This document shows positions 48,123 through 58,001 of a DNA stretch of 64,000 bases, one piece after another. The stretch is taken from NCBI RefSeq assembly GCF_013372145.1, contig NZ_CP053827.1, positions 1,364,001 through 1,428,000 of the forward strand. Reading direction: 5' to 3'. Below the pieces are notes generated by a model. It saw only the letters and a list, made by a program, of their open reading frames with translations, did no database searches and had not been told where the DNA came from. The translations under genes and the position numbers were made by a program. The stretch is from Campylobacter hyointestinalis subsp. hyointestinalis. GTDB lineage: Bacteria; Campylobacterota; Campylobacteria; Campylobacterales; Campylobacteraceae. Position 1 is the stretch's first letter. Each line of letters opens with the position of its first letter.

Positions 48123-49726
48123 TTGCTTTTGCAAGCCTCTATATATTCTTTAAAAAAGTTCCATACTTTACCTGAGTTTAAAGCGTCTATTATCAGATCT
48201 TTTGCCTCTAACGGACTTTTAACCTTATCTGCCGCATAGAGTGCAAACATTGCATTTAGCATAACTATATCGCTCTTAGCACCCAAATTTTCTCCGCGCA
48301 AAGTCGCTTTTAAAATACTAGCATTTTCTTCGCTACTTCCACCTTCGATATCAGCGTGAAAAGCTCTATTGAAACCAAACTGCTCAGGGGTTATTTTGTA
48401 TTCTAATATCTTGCCGTCTTTTACTTCATGAATGAGCGTCTCATCACAAAGCGTTATCTCGTCCATAGAGTCCATACCGTGCACGACAAGAGCATGTTTT
48501 CTACCTAAATTTAAAAGAGTGGCTGCTATCAGACCGTTTACGTCTTCAAGGTAATTTCCAACTACTTGATTGCTAAGAGCTAAATTTGGATTTAAAAGAG
48601 GCCCTAGTATATTAAACACAGTTCCTATACCAAGCCTACTTCTTGCTTCTTTTACTTCGGCTGTTATCTTGTGAAAAAACGGTGCATGAAAAAACGCTAA
48701 ACCTTGATTTTGCGTTAAATTTCTAAGAACTGCGATATCGCTTTCTAAAGGAACTCCAAGAGTACTTAAAACATCACTACTTCCGCTTTTACTAGTGATA
48801 GCCCTATTACCGTGTTTTGCGACTTTAACACCCATACTAGCTAGTATAAAAGCTACAGTAGTTGATATATTTATAGTTTTTAGCTTATCACCACCAGTGC
48901 CTACGATGTCAAACATCGGCGCACTATCGCTATAAGTAATAGAGTATTTAAGTATATTTTTAACAAGAGCGGCAAGACTATCTGGATATAAGGATTTTTC
49001 GCTTATCAAAACCAAAAGTCCAGCAAGCTGAACTATATCGTAATTTTTATCGTACAATGCTTTACAGATTATCTCATAATCCTTGCTTTCTAGTGGGAAT
49101 TTTTTTTGCAACTTCGTCATAAACGGAGCAAAACTTATCTCTTTTTTCTCGGTATTTTGTGGTTTATTTAACTTAACGAAATTTGCTATGATCTTTTTTC
49201 CATACTCTGTAAAATAACTCTCAGGATGAAACTGAATTCCATATATAGGCTTTGATTTATGCTTCAAACCCATTATGACGCCATCATCACTCACAGCAGA
49301 TATCTCAAGGCATTCAGGTACGTTATCTACGTAAAGCGAGTGATATCTCATAACGCTAAATTCGCTAGGAAGTTCATCAAAAATCTTATTTGATTTTACT
49401 ACTTTTATCATACTACTTTTACCGTGCAGCGGAAGCTCAAGCCTTTTAATACTAGCTCCAAAAACAAGCCCGATAGCTTGATGTCCTAGACAAACCCCAA
49501 GAATAGGAATGTCAAGATCTGCTTTTAAGATATCTAAGCACACACCGCTATCGCTAGGATGCTTTGGTCCAGGGCTTAAGATGATCTTACTAGGACCTAG
49601 CTCTTTTATCTGCTCTATATTAAGCTCGTCATTTCTGACTAGCTTTACCTCTTCGTCCGTTGTTTCTAAAATGCATTGATAGATGTTATACACAAAACTA
49701 TCATAATTATCGATCATTAAAATCAT
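48119..49726 (-). CDS. trpGD: Anthranilate synthase component II - anthranilate phosphoribosyltransferase fusion
   Basis: 535 aa fusion. Residues 1-190 are the glutamine amidotransferase (LSPGPKHPSD, nucleophile Cys in ILGVCLGHQAIG, QFHPESYF). Residues about 205-535 are the phosphoribosyltransferase (DIVGTGGDKLKTINIST, KHGNRAITSKSGSSDVLS). It supplies ammonia to TrpE and then attaches the ribose phosphate. It directly abuts trpE with no gap. Confidence 0.95.
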   Translation of the reverse strand: MILMIDNYDSFVYNIYQCILETTDEEVKLVRNDELNIEQIKELGPSKIILSPGPKHPSDSGVCLDILKADLDIPILGVCLGHQAIGLVFGASIKRLELPLHGKSSMIKVVKSNKIFDELPSEFSVMRYHSLYVDNVPECLEISAVSDDGVIMGLKHKSKPIYGIQFHPESYFTEYGKKIIANFVKLNKPQNTEKKEISFAPFMTKLQKKFPLESKDYEIICKALYDKNYDIVQLAGLLVLISEKSLYPDSLAALVKNILKYSITYSDSAPMFDIVGTGGDKLKTINISTTVAFILASMGVKVAKHGNRAITSKSGSSDVLSTLGVPLESDIAVLRNLTQNQGLAFFHAPFFHKITAEVKEARSRLGIGTVFNILGPLLNPNLALSNQVVGNYLEDVNGLIAATLLNLGRKHALVVHGMDSMDEITLCDETLIHEVKDGKILEYKITPEQFGFNRAFHADIEGGSSEENASILKATLRGENLGAKSDIVMLNAMFALYAADKVKSPLEAKDLIIDALNSGKVWNFFKEYIEACKSK

Positions 49727-50983
49727 CTAAATTTCCTTACAAGCTTCTTCAAAAATCTTTACACAACTTCTTCGTTTTTTACAAATTTCTTCATACTCAC
49801 TTTTAGGAACACTATCGTACACGATACCTGCTCCAGCACCAACAAATACGTCGTTTACGCCATTACCTTTTGGAACAAATATAGCCGAACGAATAAGTAT
49901 AGCCATCTGAACATCGCCGTTAAAATGCCAAAATCCAAGCCCTCCGCCATACACTCCACGCGAGGAACCTTCTAGTTCGTTTATGATCTGCATAGCCCTG
50001 ATCTTCGGACTTCCACTAAGCGTACCTGCTGGAAAAACTATACTCAAAACATCAAACGCACTTTTGTCTTCACGCTTTGTGCCATACACTTCGCTAACTA
50101 TGTGCATAACACTTTCATAAGTCTTTATATGCATAGGATTCTTGACTTTTACACTACCTTTTTTAGCGAATTTACCTATATCATTTCTTGCTAGATCTAT
50201 GAGCATCTTATGCTCGGCAAGTTCTTTTTCGTCATTTAAAAGCTCGAATTTTAGTTTTTCATCTTCGTTTGCATCACTGCCTCGTCCCCTTGTTCCTGCT
50301 ATAGGAGCTACAAAAATCTCATCTTTTTTTATCTGCATAATGAGCTCTGGACTACTTCCAGTAACCACACCATAAGGAGTAGGAAAATAAAACATATATT
50401 GGCTTGGATTTTGTCTTTTTAATATCTCATAAAACTCAAGTGGATCTAAATTTGAGCTTAATTTTAAAGTCTGACTAAGTACGACTTGAAAAACATCTCC
50501 GCTTTTTATATATTCTTTTGCTAAATTTATAGAATTCTTAAAGTGTGTTTCTTCGGCGTTTAAATCAGTATCTATATGGTAAAATCTTTCGCTGTTTGTG
50601 TATTTTTTTGGTTTTACATTTTCTAAATTTGCAAAATACTCGCCCTCACCGTAATAACTATAAATTTTGCTTTGCTTATCATAGTGTAAATAGGCTTTTG
50701 CATTTGCATAAAAATATGTCGGAAAATCGTAAAACATAGGTTTTTTTTCACCGATAATCTCAAATTTATGTACGACTTCATAACTCATCACGCCAAAAAG
50801 CCCTGCAAATTCACAAATTTTATTGCCATTTTCGTAAGCAGTTTTTAGCTTTTGCAAGTCATCACCGTAAATATAATCGCAGTCTATCCCGATGATCGTT
50901 TGTAACTCATCTTCTGCTAGATATGAGTTTGGGTACAAATTTAATATCTCTTTAAGATAAACAACTGGTTCTTGTAAAAGCAT
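49727..50983 (-). CDS. trpE: Anthranilate synthase component I
   Basis: 418 aa, somewhat short but typical of this group. Chorismate-binding signatures: GDVFQVVLSQTLKL, IAGTRGRGSDANEDE, DLARNDIGKFAKKGSV, FPAGTLSGSPKIRAM and GAGAGIVYDSVPKSEYEE. It makes anthranilate from chorismate. The feedback-site N-terminal LLES-type motif is not evident. I saw no Trp-rich leader peptide or attenuator in the 160 bp upstream. Confidence 0.92.
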   Translation of the reverse strand: MLLQEPVVYLKEILNLYPNSYLAEDELQTIIGIDCDYIYGDDLQKLKTAYENGNKICEFAGLFGVMSYEVVHKFEIIGEKKPMFYDFPTYFYANAKAYLHYDKQSKIYSYYGEGEYFANLENVKPKKYTNSERFYHIDTDLNAEETHFKNSINLAKEYIKSGDVFQVVLSQTLKLSSNLDPLEFYEILKRQNPSQYMFYFPTPYGVVTGSSPELIMQIKKDEIFVAPIAGTRGRGSDANEDEKLKFELLNDEKELAEHKMLIDLARNDIGKFAKKGSVKVKNPMHIKTYESVMHIVSEVYGTKREDKSAFDVLSIVFPAGTLSGSPKIRAMQIINELEGSSRGVYGGGLGFWHFNGDVQMAILIRSAIFVPKGNGVNDVFVGAGAGIVYDSVPKSEYEEICKKRRSCVKIFEEACKEI

Positions 50984-51096
50984 TTTGGCTCCAAAAGTTT
51001 TTTTAAAAAAATATTATACATAATTTTTTCTTTGTCTATCTTAAAGTATAGTTTTAAATTTGAAATAAAAAAATCACAAAAATTTATAATTCTCTA

Positions 51097-51123
51097 TAAA
51101 ATTTTAAGCAAAATATCCGATTT
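51097..51123 (+). promoter_or_regulatory. Sigma28 (FliA)-type flagellin promoter
   Basis: TAAA (51097-51100), 16 nt, then CCGATTT (51117-51123). This is close to the flagellar sigma28 pattern TAAA-N15-GCCGATAA known in Helicobacter and Campylobacter. It lies 61 bp before the flagellin ATG. Confidence 0.6.
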
Positions 51124-51157
51124 AGAAGAGTAGATTTAAGATACTGTGAAAAAAAAT

Positions 51158-51167
51158 GGGGGGGGGG
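51158..51167 (+). repeat. G10 homopolymer in the flagellin leader
   Basis: Ten consecutive G, 17 nt before the flagellin ATG and about 34 nt after the sigma28-like -10. It is in frame with the flagellin from an upstream GTG at 51146. Poly-G tracts of 8 or more are the classic slippage sites behind phase variation in Campylobacter. Here length change could alter leader spacing, or the frame if the GTG were used. Confidence 0.85.
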
Positions 51168-51184
51168 AGAGAAGAGATACAAAG

Positions 51185-52783
51185 ATGGCATTTAGAATCA
51201 ATACAAATGTAGCTAGCCTATCAGCTACGTTAAATGCACAGTCTAATCAAAAAGATCTCAGTAACTCCATAAGTCGCCTAAGCTCTGGTCTTAGGATACA
51301 AAGTGCGGCCGATGATGCCTCTGGAATGTATATCGCCGATAGTCTAAAAAGTCAAAGTAACTCATTATACCAAGCCATACGAAACGGAAATGACGCCATA
51401 GGCATAGTTCAAACAGCTGATAAGGCTATGGACGAGCAGATAAAAATCATAGATACAATAAGAGTAAAAGCCATCCAAGCTGCAAATGACAGCTAAAATG
51501 TTGAGTCTAGAAGAGCCATCCAAAGCGATATCTCAAGGCTACTTGATGAGCTAGATAATATCACAAACACCACAAGTTTCAACGGACAAAAACTGCTAAA
51601 TGGTAACTTCATAAATAAGCAATTTCAAATCGGTGCTTATAGCAACGAAACAGTCAAGCTAAGCATCGAAAACACACACTCAAAAGCCATAGGTCATACG
51701 CATTTTTTAGCTACTTCTTCGCTAGTTTTTAAAGATAAAGATTTTGAAAAGGCTAATTTTAAAATGAAACTAGATGCCGTGCCTGGATTTTTAGAAGGGA
51801 TCGAATTTGAGCCTATTTCAGGCAAAGAGATATTAAATGATGGTTTAGGCGTGATAGTTGATAAAATCAACACTTATAGCGACAAAACAGGTGTAAAAGC
51901 AAAGGTAAAAAATGAATTTCTTAGTGATGCATTGATGTTTGGAACTAAATTTTTTCAAAACAGCATCCAAAGCCTAAAAATAAACGGCGAACTAATAGGA
52001 ACAAATATCAAATTTGAAACAGGCGATCCAGATAATGTCCTAATCGATGCTATAAATGCCAAATCAGACACAACAGGCGTAAAAGCCTCAAATATCGGCG
52101 GTCGTCTCTCGATGATAGCAGAAGGTGGAAAACCCATCCATATAGAAGTAGGAAGTAAAGATGATGCTCAAGCTATGGGGATATCTCTAGGAAATAATCA
52201 AAATGATACGAGCGTTTTGATACTTGGGCAATTATATCTTGAGTCAAATAACGGACTTCCCCCAACGCTAGATCTAGTCGAAACGACAAACACCATAAAA
52301 GGCGCAGAAGTCGGCGGTCTAAACGCTCAAAAAGTAGATCCTCAAAATATCATCGGTAGCCAAACAGCTGAGAAGGTATCACTTAGCCTAAATGATATAA
52401 TAAGAAAAAATATTGATGAGCACACACTAAAGGCTATAGGCGGATTTGACTTGAAAAATCCGACGATTTTAGAGCTTCCAGGTGGCGTAAATACAAATTT
52501 AGGTGCTCAAACCTTGATGGATATCGCTCTAAATGCACTTAAGGATTTAGACAAGCTAAGATCAAGCTTAGGCTCAGCACAAAATCAGCTAGTTGCTACA
52601 ATAAACAATATAACAGTCACTCAAATAAATATTAAAGCCGCAGAAAGCCAGATTCGCGATGTGGATTTTGCTATTGAGAGTGCAAATTTTTCTAAATTAA
52701 ATATCTTAGTACAAAGTGGTAGCTATGCACTAAGTCAAGCAAATATGCTAAATAAAGATATAATCGATAGACTTCTTAGATAA
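51185..52783 (+). pseudogene. Flagellin gene interrupted by an in-frame stop at codon 104
   Basis: One reading frame of 533 codons, broken only by TAA at 51494-51496. The N-terminal part is a classic flagellin D0/D1 ([37 protein letters not shown]). Directly after the stop the frame resumes NVESRRAIQSDISRLLDELD, TTSFNGQKLLNGNF, and the C-terminal D1/D0 VQNQLVATINNITVTQ-like block and AAESQIRDVDFAIESANFSK. C. jejuni FlaA has Gln at the equivalent place, so CAA to TAA is the likely change. The last residues (LNKDIIDRLLR) differ from the usual QNVLRLLQ. No other flagellin lies in the window. Confidence 0.85.
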
Positions 52784-53009
52784 ATTTAATTTACAAAACT
52801 CAAAATAAAATTTTAGGCTAAATTTGAAATTTTTAAAAATTTGATTTGCGAAATTTTGAGCTTTGGAGTTTGATTTTGATATTATAAATTTATAAAATTA
52901 TCTTACAAAATTTGATAAAATAGCTTTATAAATGTTAATGCAAATTTAAAAATTTATAAAGTGCTAAAGTCGCAAAATACAACTTTAGCAATAAATTTAA
53001 GATATAAAT

Positions 53010-54668
53010 CTAAATAGATAGCCCAAATACCCAAACTCCAAGAGTCATAACTATAAGAGTTATCAAGAATATACCTATGATATTTAACCAAAAACCGGTT
53101 TTTATCATATCGCTGATTCGCACGTATCCAGAGCCGTAGGCTATAGCATTTGGCGGAGTCGCGACAGGTAGCATAAATGCACAAGTAGCAGCTAGTGCAA
53201 CAGGTACTGTAAATAACATAACATTGCTTCCCTCATATCCAAGACCTAAAGCCACACCGGCTATTACAGGCAAGAACGCAGCTGCCGTAGCGGTATTTGA
53301 AGTGATCTCGGTCAAGAAAATAACAAGCGCAGTTACTATCAATATAACCACAAGTATCGGCATAACGCCAAGTGCGCTTACTTGATGTCCTATCCATAAA
53401 GATAGACCTGTTTTGCTAAATTGAGCAGAAAGTGCAAGACCTCCACCAAATAATATAAGGATATCCCATGGAAGTTTCTTAGCACTATCCCAGTCTATAA
53501 GTCTCTCTCCGCTTTTGTTTGCAGGAATGATAAAGAGTAATACAGCGACGCTCATAGCGACGATCGTATCAAGACTACCTACTTTTATCCCGTATGCTTT
53601 TAGTATAAATCCAAGGAATATCCAGCAAAGTGCAGCAGATACGAACACGGCGCCTACTAGCCACTCAGCACTACTCATATTTCCTAGTTTTTTATACTCT
53701 TCATGAATGATTTCTTTACCTCCTGGTATCTCGTCTATCTCAGGTGGGAATAACCAATAAACAAGCAAGGCCCAACAAATAGCAAGCATAGTTACGGCTA
53801 AAGGAACACCCATTATCATCCACTGACCAAAACCGATCTCTACGCCGAATTCATTTTTCATATGAGCTACAAGAAGTGCATTTGGCGGAGTTCCTATGAT
53901 AGTACCAAGAGAGCCGATAGAAGCGGCATAAGCGATACCAAGCATCAAAGAAATACCAAAATTTGAGGTAAATGCACTTGTTCTTGCTTTTACTTCTTCG
54001 ACTATATCTTTACCTTTGTGGATAACAGCACTTGCGATACCGCCTTGAGTACCTTTACGAGCTATTTCATCAAGATGTCTCATATCTCCTTCTACAGTAC
54101 CATCATCTTTACCAGTAGTAAGCTTACTAACTAAGTGAAGAACAGAAAGTCCTACTGGAAGCATCATAACAGCAGTGGCAGTATTGCTAACCCACATAGA
54201 TAAAAATCCAGTCGCTACCATAAATCCTGCTACTAAACGACGCGGACTTGTTCCGATTAGTAACACAATACCAAGAGCTATCCTAGTATGTAGATTCCAC
54301 TTTTGCATAGCAAGAGCTAGAACGAACCCACCCATAAACAGATATATAGTATCTGAAGCGTACGGAGCAGCAGCTGATTTAAAGCTATCAACCCCTAAAA
54401 GAGGGAACAAAACCATAGGTAAAAGAGCAGTAGCAGGAAGTGCTATCGCTTCAGTCATCCACCATATACCCATAAGAACTGCAACAGCAGCGACTATAGG
54501 AAGACCATCTATATTTAGCTTTTTGCCATTTGCCGCAGCGTTTGCTATATCTCCGGCATTGCTTGGCATCATATAATACACCAAAAGAGCAGCCAAAATA
54601 CCACCAAAAAGACCGACAATCTGAACGGTACTGGTCTTTTTATCCACAGGAACATTAGGATTAGACAT
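53010..54668 (-). CDS. DASS-family sodium/anion (dicarboxylate) symporter
   Basis: 552 aa, about 12-13 membrane helices. Two SNT motifs, WVSNTATAVMMLPVG and EITSNTATAAAFLPV, are the SLC13/DASS sodium- and carboxylate-binding repeats, with GTPPNALLVA and ATPPNAIAYGSG beside them. It should import C4-dicarboxylates, citrate or sulfate with sodium; the family motifs favour carboxylates but do not decide. It is convergent with the flagellin gene, with a featureless 226-bp AT-rich gap, and divergent from uvrA. Confidence 0.85.
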   Translation of the reverse strand: MSNPNVPVDKKTSTVQIVGLFGGILAALLVYYMMPSNAGDIANAAANGKKLNIDGLPIVAAVAVLMGIWWMTEAIALPATALLPMVLFPLLGVDSFKSAAAPYASDTIYLFMGGFVLALAMQKWNLHTRIALGIVLLIGTSPRRLVAGFMVATGFLSMWVSNTATAVMMLPVGLSVLHLVSKLTTGKDDGTVEGDMRHLDEIARKGTQGGIASAVIHKGKDIVEEVKARTSAFTSNFGISLMLGIAYAASIGSLGTIIGTPPNALLVAHMKNEFGVEIGFGQWMIMGVPLAVTMLAICWALLVYWLFPPEIDEIPGGKEIIHEEYKKLGNMSSAEWLVGAVFVSAALCWIFLGFILKAYGIKVGSLDTIVAMSVAVLLFIIPANKSGERLIDWDSAKKLPWDILILFGGGLALSAQFSKTGLSLWIGHQVSALGVMPILVVILIVTALVIFLTEITSNTATAAAFLPVIAGVALGLGYEGSNVMLFTVPVALAATCAFMLPVATPPNAIAYGSGYVRISDMIKTGFWLNIIGIFLITLIVMTLGVWVFGLSI

Positions 54669-54935
54669 AATTCCACCTTCTTTTTATAATTTTATTAATT
54701 TCGGATATCATTCTAACAATAAATTTAATCAATCAGTATAATTTTGCTTATATTTTTTAATTTTTTTAATAATAATGTGAAGATATGTAACACTAAATTT
54801 AAATTATAAAAACAAATTTAAACATAAATTTTAAATTTTAGGTCAAATAAAGTTTCATATATAAACAAATTTAAGATAATCTGATATTAAAATTATTGAG
54901 ATATAATTACAGATTTTAAATTTAATGGACGAGTT

Positions 54936-57767
54936 ATGAATGAAACTATAAAAATAACAGGTGCGAAAGAGCACAATCTTAAAAATATTAGCCTAGAAAT
55001 ACCAAAAAACCGCCTCGTAGTATTCACAGGACTTAGTGGTAGCGGAAAAAGCACACTCGCTTTTGACACGCTTTACGCAGAGGGTCAAAGACGATATATA
55101 GAGAGCCTTTCTTCTTACGCAAGACAGTTTTTAGACCGTATAGGAAAACCAGACGTCGATCATATCGAAGGACTTACTCCTGCTATCGCAATCGATCAAA
55201 AATCAACAAGCAAAAATCCTCGCTCAACCGTAGGAACTATAACTGAAATTTATGATTATTTAAGACTTCTATATGCTAGAATCGGAGTTCAACACTGTCA
55301 TAAATGCGGTAAAATCGTCTCAAAAATGAGTGCAAGTGATATCATAGATCAGATCACAAAGCTTCCTGATGGCGCTAAGATAACAATACTGGCTCCCATA
55401 GTACGTGAAAAAAAGGGAAGTTTTTTTGACGAACTAGAAAAATTAGCCAACAAAGGCTACGTAAGAGCTATGATAGATGGCGTTATGGTGAGACTGGATG
55501 AAGAGATAGAACTCAGCAAAACCAAAAAACACACTATAAAAGTCGTGATAGATAGAGTAGTCATAAGCCCAGAAAACTCTTCGAGGATAGCAAGCGACGT
55601 CGAAAAAGCACTCCATGAGAGTTTTGGTGAAGTAGAGATCGATATAAGCAATGCTGGGGAGCTAAATTTAGAAAAGAGCTTTATACACTTTAGTGAGCAT
55701 AATGCTTGTTTTGATTGTAAAATATCATTTAACACGCTTGAGCCATTAAGTTTTAGCTTCAACTCTCCAAAAGGTGCTTGTCCTAGTTGTGATGGACTTG
55801 GAATCCGTTTTAGCTTAGATCTAAACAAAATCATCGATGAAAATCTCAGCGTAGAAGGTGGCGCTATAAAAGTGATGTATGGATTTAATAAGAGTTATTT
55901 TTATAAATTTACGCTTGCTTTTTGCGAACAAAACGGCATAAATATTAAAACTCCTTACGGCGAACTAAATGAAGACGAAAAAAGGCTTATACTTTACGGA
56001 AATGCTAAAAATATAGATTTTTTATGGAAAAGACATAAGATAAGTAAAACTTTTGAAGGTGTCTTGAAAATAGCTTATGAGATCTTAAAAGACGATAAAG
56101 ATTTTAGTGATTATATGACTGAAAAACAGTGCGAAGTATGCAACGCTAAGCGCCTAAAACAAGAGAGCTTAGCAGTCAAAGTCGCTGGAAAAACTATAGG
56201 CGATATCATAGATATGAGCATAGAAGACTGCACTAAATTTTTTAGAAATAGTTCAAATTTTGCTCATCTAAATGATCAACAAAAGATGATAGCTACACCG
56301 ATCTTAAAAGAGATAAACGAAAGACTATTTTTTCTTTATGATGTCGGACTTGGGTATCTAAGTCTTGGTAGAGACGCTAGAACCATAAGCGGCGGCGAAG
56401 CCCAAAGAATTCGTATCGCAAGCCAGATAGGAAGTGGACTTAGCGGCGTAATGTACGTGCTTGACGAGCCTAGCATAGGACTTCACGAAAGAGATACTTT
56501 AAAACTCATAAAAACATTAAGAAGCTTGCAAGAAAAAGGAAATACGGTAATCGTTGTCGAGCACGACAAAAAAACTATAGAAGCTGCTGATTTTATCGTA
56601 GATATCGGTCCTGGGGCAGGGATTCATGGCGGAGAAGTCGTATTTGCAGGAACTTACGAAGAACTTTTAAAAGGTGGCACTCAAACAGCAAACTATATAA
56701 ACGGTAAAAAATCCATAAATTATTATAAAGGTAGAAAACAAAGCGACTTTCTAAGCATAAGCAACGTAAGTTTAAATAATATTTCAAATTTAAATGTCAA
56801 ATTTCCGCTTAGAAATTTAGTAGGAGTAACAGGAGTAAGCGGTAGTGGAAAAAGCTCACTCGTACTCCAAACTCTACTTCCAACTGCTCTTGAAGAGCTA
56901 AACCGAGCTAAAAAAGTACAAAAGATAAAAGGCGTAAAAATAGAAGGTTTAGAACATCTCGATAAAGTTATCTACCTTGATCAAAGCCCTATTGGTCGTA
57001 CACCGCGCAGCAACCCTGCAACCTATACTGGAGTTATGGATGAGATAAGAGGGCTTTTTGCCTCTACAAAAGAGGCAAAACTCAGAGGGTACAAGATAGG
57101 AAGATTTAGTTTCAACGTAAAAGGCGGTAGATGTGAAAAATGTAGCGGAGAAGGAGAGATAAAAGTAGAAATGCACTTTTTACCAGATATCAACGTGGTT
57201 TGTGATATCTGCAAAGGCTCTCGCTACAACGCCCAGACTTTAGAGATAGAGTACAAAGGCAAAAATATAGCCGAAGTTTTAAATATGAGCGTAGATGAAG
57301 CGCTTGCTTTTTTCAAAGCCGTACCGAAAATTTACGCAAAACTAAAGACTATAAGCGACGTCGGACTTGGATACGTGACTTTAGGTCAGCCAGCAACCAC
57401 TCTAAGCGGTGGCGAAGCACAACGCATAAAGCTCTCAAAAGAGCTAAGTAGAAGCGATACGGGAAACACTTTGTACGTGCTTGATGAGCCAACTACTGGA
57501 CTTCATTTTGCAGATGTCGATAGACTAGTAAAAGTATTGCATCATTTAGTAGATCTTGGAAACTCAGTCATAGTCATAGAACATAACCTTGATGTTATAA
57601 AAAACTGCGACTATCTGATAGATATGGGACCTGAGGGCGGAGCTGGAGGCGGAAAAGTAGTGGCTAAAGGAACCCCTATTGAAGTAGCTAAAAAATATAA
57701 AAAAACAGGCTCATTTACTGGAGAGTTTTTAGAAAACGAACTAAAAGATATGGGACTCTTAAAATAA
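54936..57767 (+). CDS. uvrA: Excinuclease ABC subunit A
   Basis: 943 aa, full length. Two ABC modules: first Walker A GLSGSGKSTLAFDTLYAEGQ, zinc modules CHKCGK, CFDCKISF and CPSCDGL, signature TISGGEAQRIRIASQ; second Walker A GVSGSGKSSLV, zinc module CEKCSGEGEIKVEMHFLPD with CDICKG, and TLSGGEAQRIKLSKEL. It recognises DNA damage with UvrB in nucleotide excision repair. The 267-bp spacer before it is AT-rich, and I see no SOS-type operator. Confidence 0.97.
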   Translation: MNETIKITGAKEHNLKNISLEIPKNRLVVFTGLSGSGKSTLAFDTLYAEGQRRYIESLSSYARQFLDRIGKPDVDHIEGLTPAIAIDQKSTSKNPRSTVGTITEIYDYLRLLYARIGVQHCHKCGKIVSKMSASDIIDQITKLPDGAKITILAPIVREKKGSFFDELEKLANKGYVRAMIDGVMVRLDEEIELSKTKKHTIKVVIDRVVISPENSSRIASDVEKALHESFGEVEIDISNAGELNLEKSFIHFSEHNACFDCKISFNTLEPLSFSFNSPKGACPSCDGLGIRFSLDLNKIIDENLSVEGGAIKVMYGFNKSYFYKFTLAFCEQNGINIKTPYGELNEDEKRLILYGNAKNIDFLWKRHKISKTFEGVLKIAYEILKDDKDFSDYMTEKQCEVCNAKRLKQESLAVKVAGKTIGDIIDMSIEDCTKFFRNSSNFAHLNDQQKMIATPILKEINERLFFLYDVGLGYLSLGRDARTISGGEAQRIRIASQIGSGLSGVMYVLDEPSIGLHERDTLKLIKTLRSLQEKGNTVIVVEHDKKTIEAADFIVDIGPGAGIHGGEVVFAGTYEELLKGGTQTANYINGKKSINYYKGRKQSDFLSISNVSLNNISNLNVKFPLRNLVGVTGVSGSGKSSLVLQTLLPTALEELNRAKKVQKIKGVKIEGLEHLDKVIYLDQSPIGRTPRSNPATYTGVMDEIRGLFASTKEAKLRGYKIGRFSFNVKGGRCEKCSGEGEIKVEMHFLPDINVVCDICKGSRYNAQTLEIEYKGKNIAEVLNMSVDEALAFFKAVPKIYAKLKTISDVGLGYVTLGQPATTLSGGEAQRIKLSKELSRSDTGNTLYVLDEPTTGLHFADVDRLVKVLHHLVDLGNSVIVIEHNLDVIKNCDYLIDMGPEGGAGGGKVVAKGTPIEVAKKYKKTGSFTGEFLENELKDMGLLK

Positions 57768-57774
57768 AAGCCAA

Positions 57775-57898
57775 GATAAATTTAAAGTTTTTATAGCAAG
57801 ATAAATTTAAAAAATGACACTTTAAATTTTGTATAATGAGGATAAATTTAAAGTTTTTATAGTAGAGTAAAAGTAAGATAAATTTGAAGTTTTTATAG
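57775..57898 (+). repeat. Three direct repeats of 22 bp downstream of uvrA
   Basis: Copies of GATAAATTTAAAGTTTTTAT plus AG begin at 57775, 57841 and 57877 (third copy with one A-to-G change), and a shorter partial copy begins at 57800. The start-to-start spacings are 66 and 36 bp. In the reverse frame they read as repeated YKNFKFIL. They lie just after the uvrA stop, in the convergent spacer. Confidence 0.75.
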
Positions 57899-57910
57899 AT
57901 TAGTATAGAC

Positions 57911-57934
57911 CACAAGAGGATTGCAACTCTTGTG
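57911..57934. terminator. Hairpin in the uvrA-autotransporter spacer
   Basis: CACAAGAG / CTCTTGTG, 8-bp perfect stem with an 8-nt loop. No T-run follows directly on the plus strand. It may work with the next hairpin. Confidence 0.4.
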
Positions 57935-57953
57935 ATCAAAAGGAGAGAAATGT

Positions 57954-57974
57954 CTGCCATCAAAAAGATGGCAG
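57954..57974. terminator. Terminator hairpin between uvrA and the autotransporter gene
   Basis: CTGCCATC / GATGGCAG, 8-bp perfect stem with a 5-nt A loop, followed by TTTGATT on the plus strand. It sits between two convergent genes, 28 bp from the autotransporter stop. Confidence 0.55.
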
Positions 57975-58001
57975 TTTGATTAGTATCCTAAAACTAGCAT
58001 A

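Noticed and set aside
50984-51145. Trp attenuator or leader peptide before trpE
   Set aside because: No short ORF with Trp codons and no terminator/antiterminator pair was found in this spacer.
51494-51496. Stop codon in the flagellin read as selenocysteine
   Set aside because: The codon is TAA, not TGA, so tRNA-Sec cannot read it.
54669-54935. LexA/SOS box before uvrA
   Set aside because: No recognisable operator was seen, and Campylobacter is thought to lack a classical LexA.
57775-57898. CRISPR array
   Set aside because: Only three copies, with unequal spacing, AT-rich sequence and no cas genes nearby.
57715-57963. 82-aa minus-strand ORF with repeated YKNFKFIL
   Set aside because: The repetition simply reflects the 22-bp DNA repeats; it covers the uvrA end and terminator hairpins.
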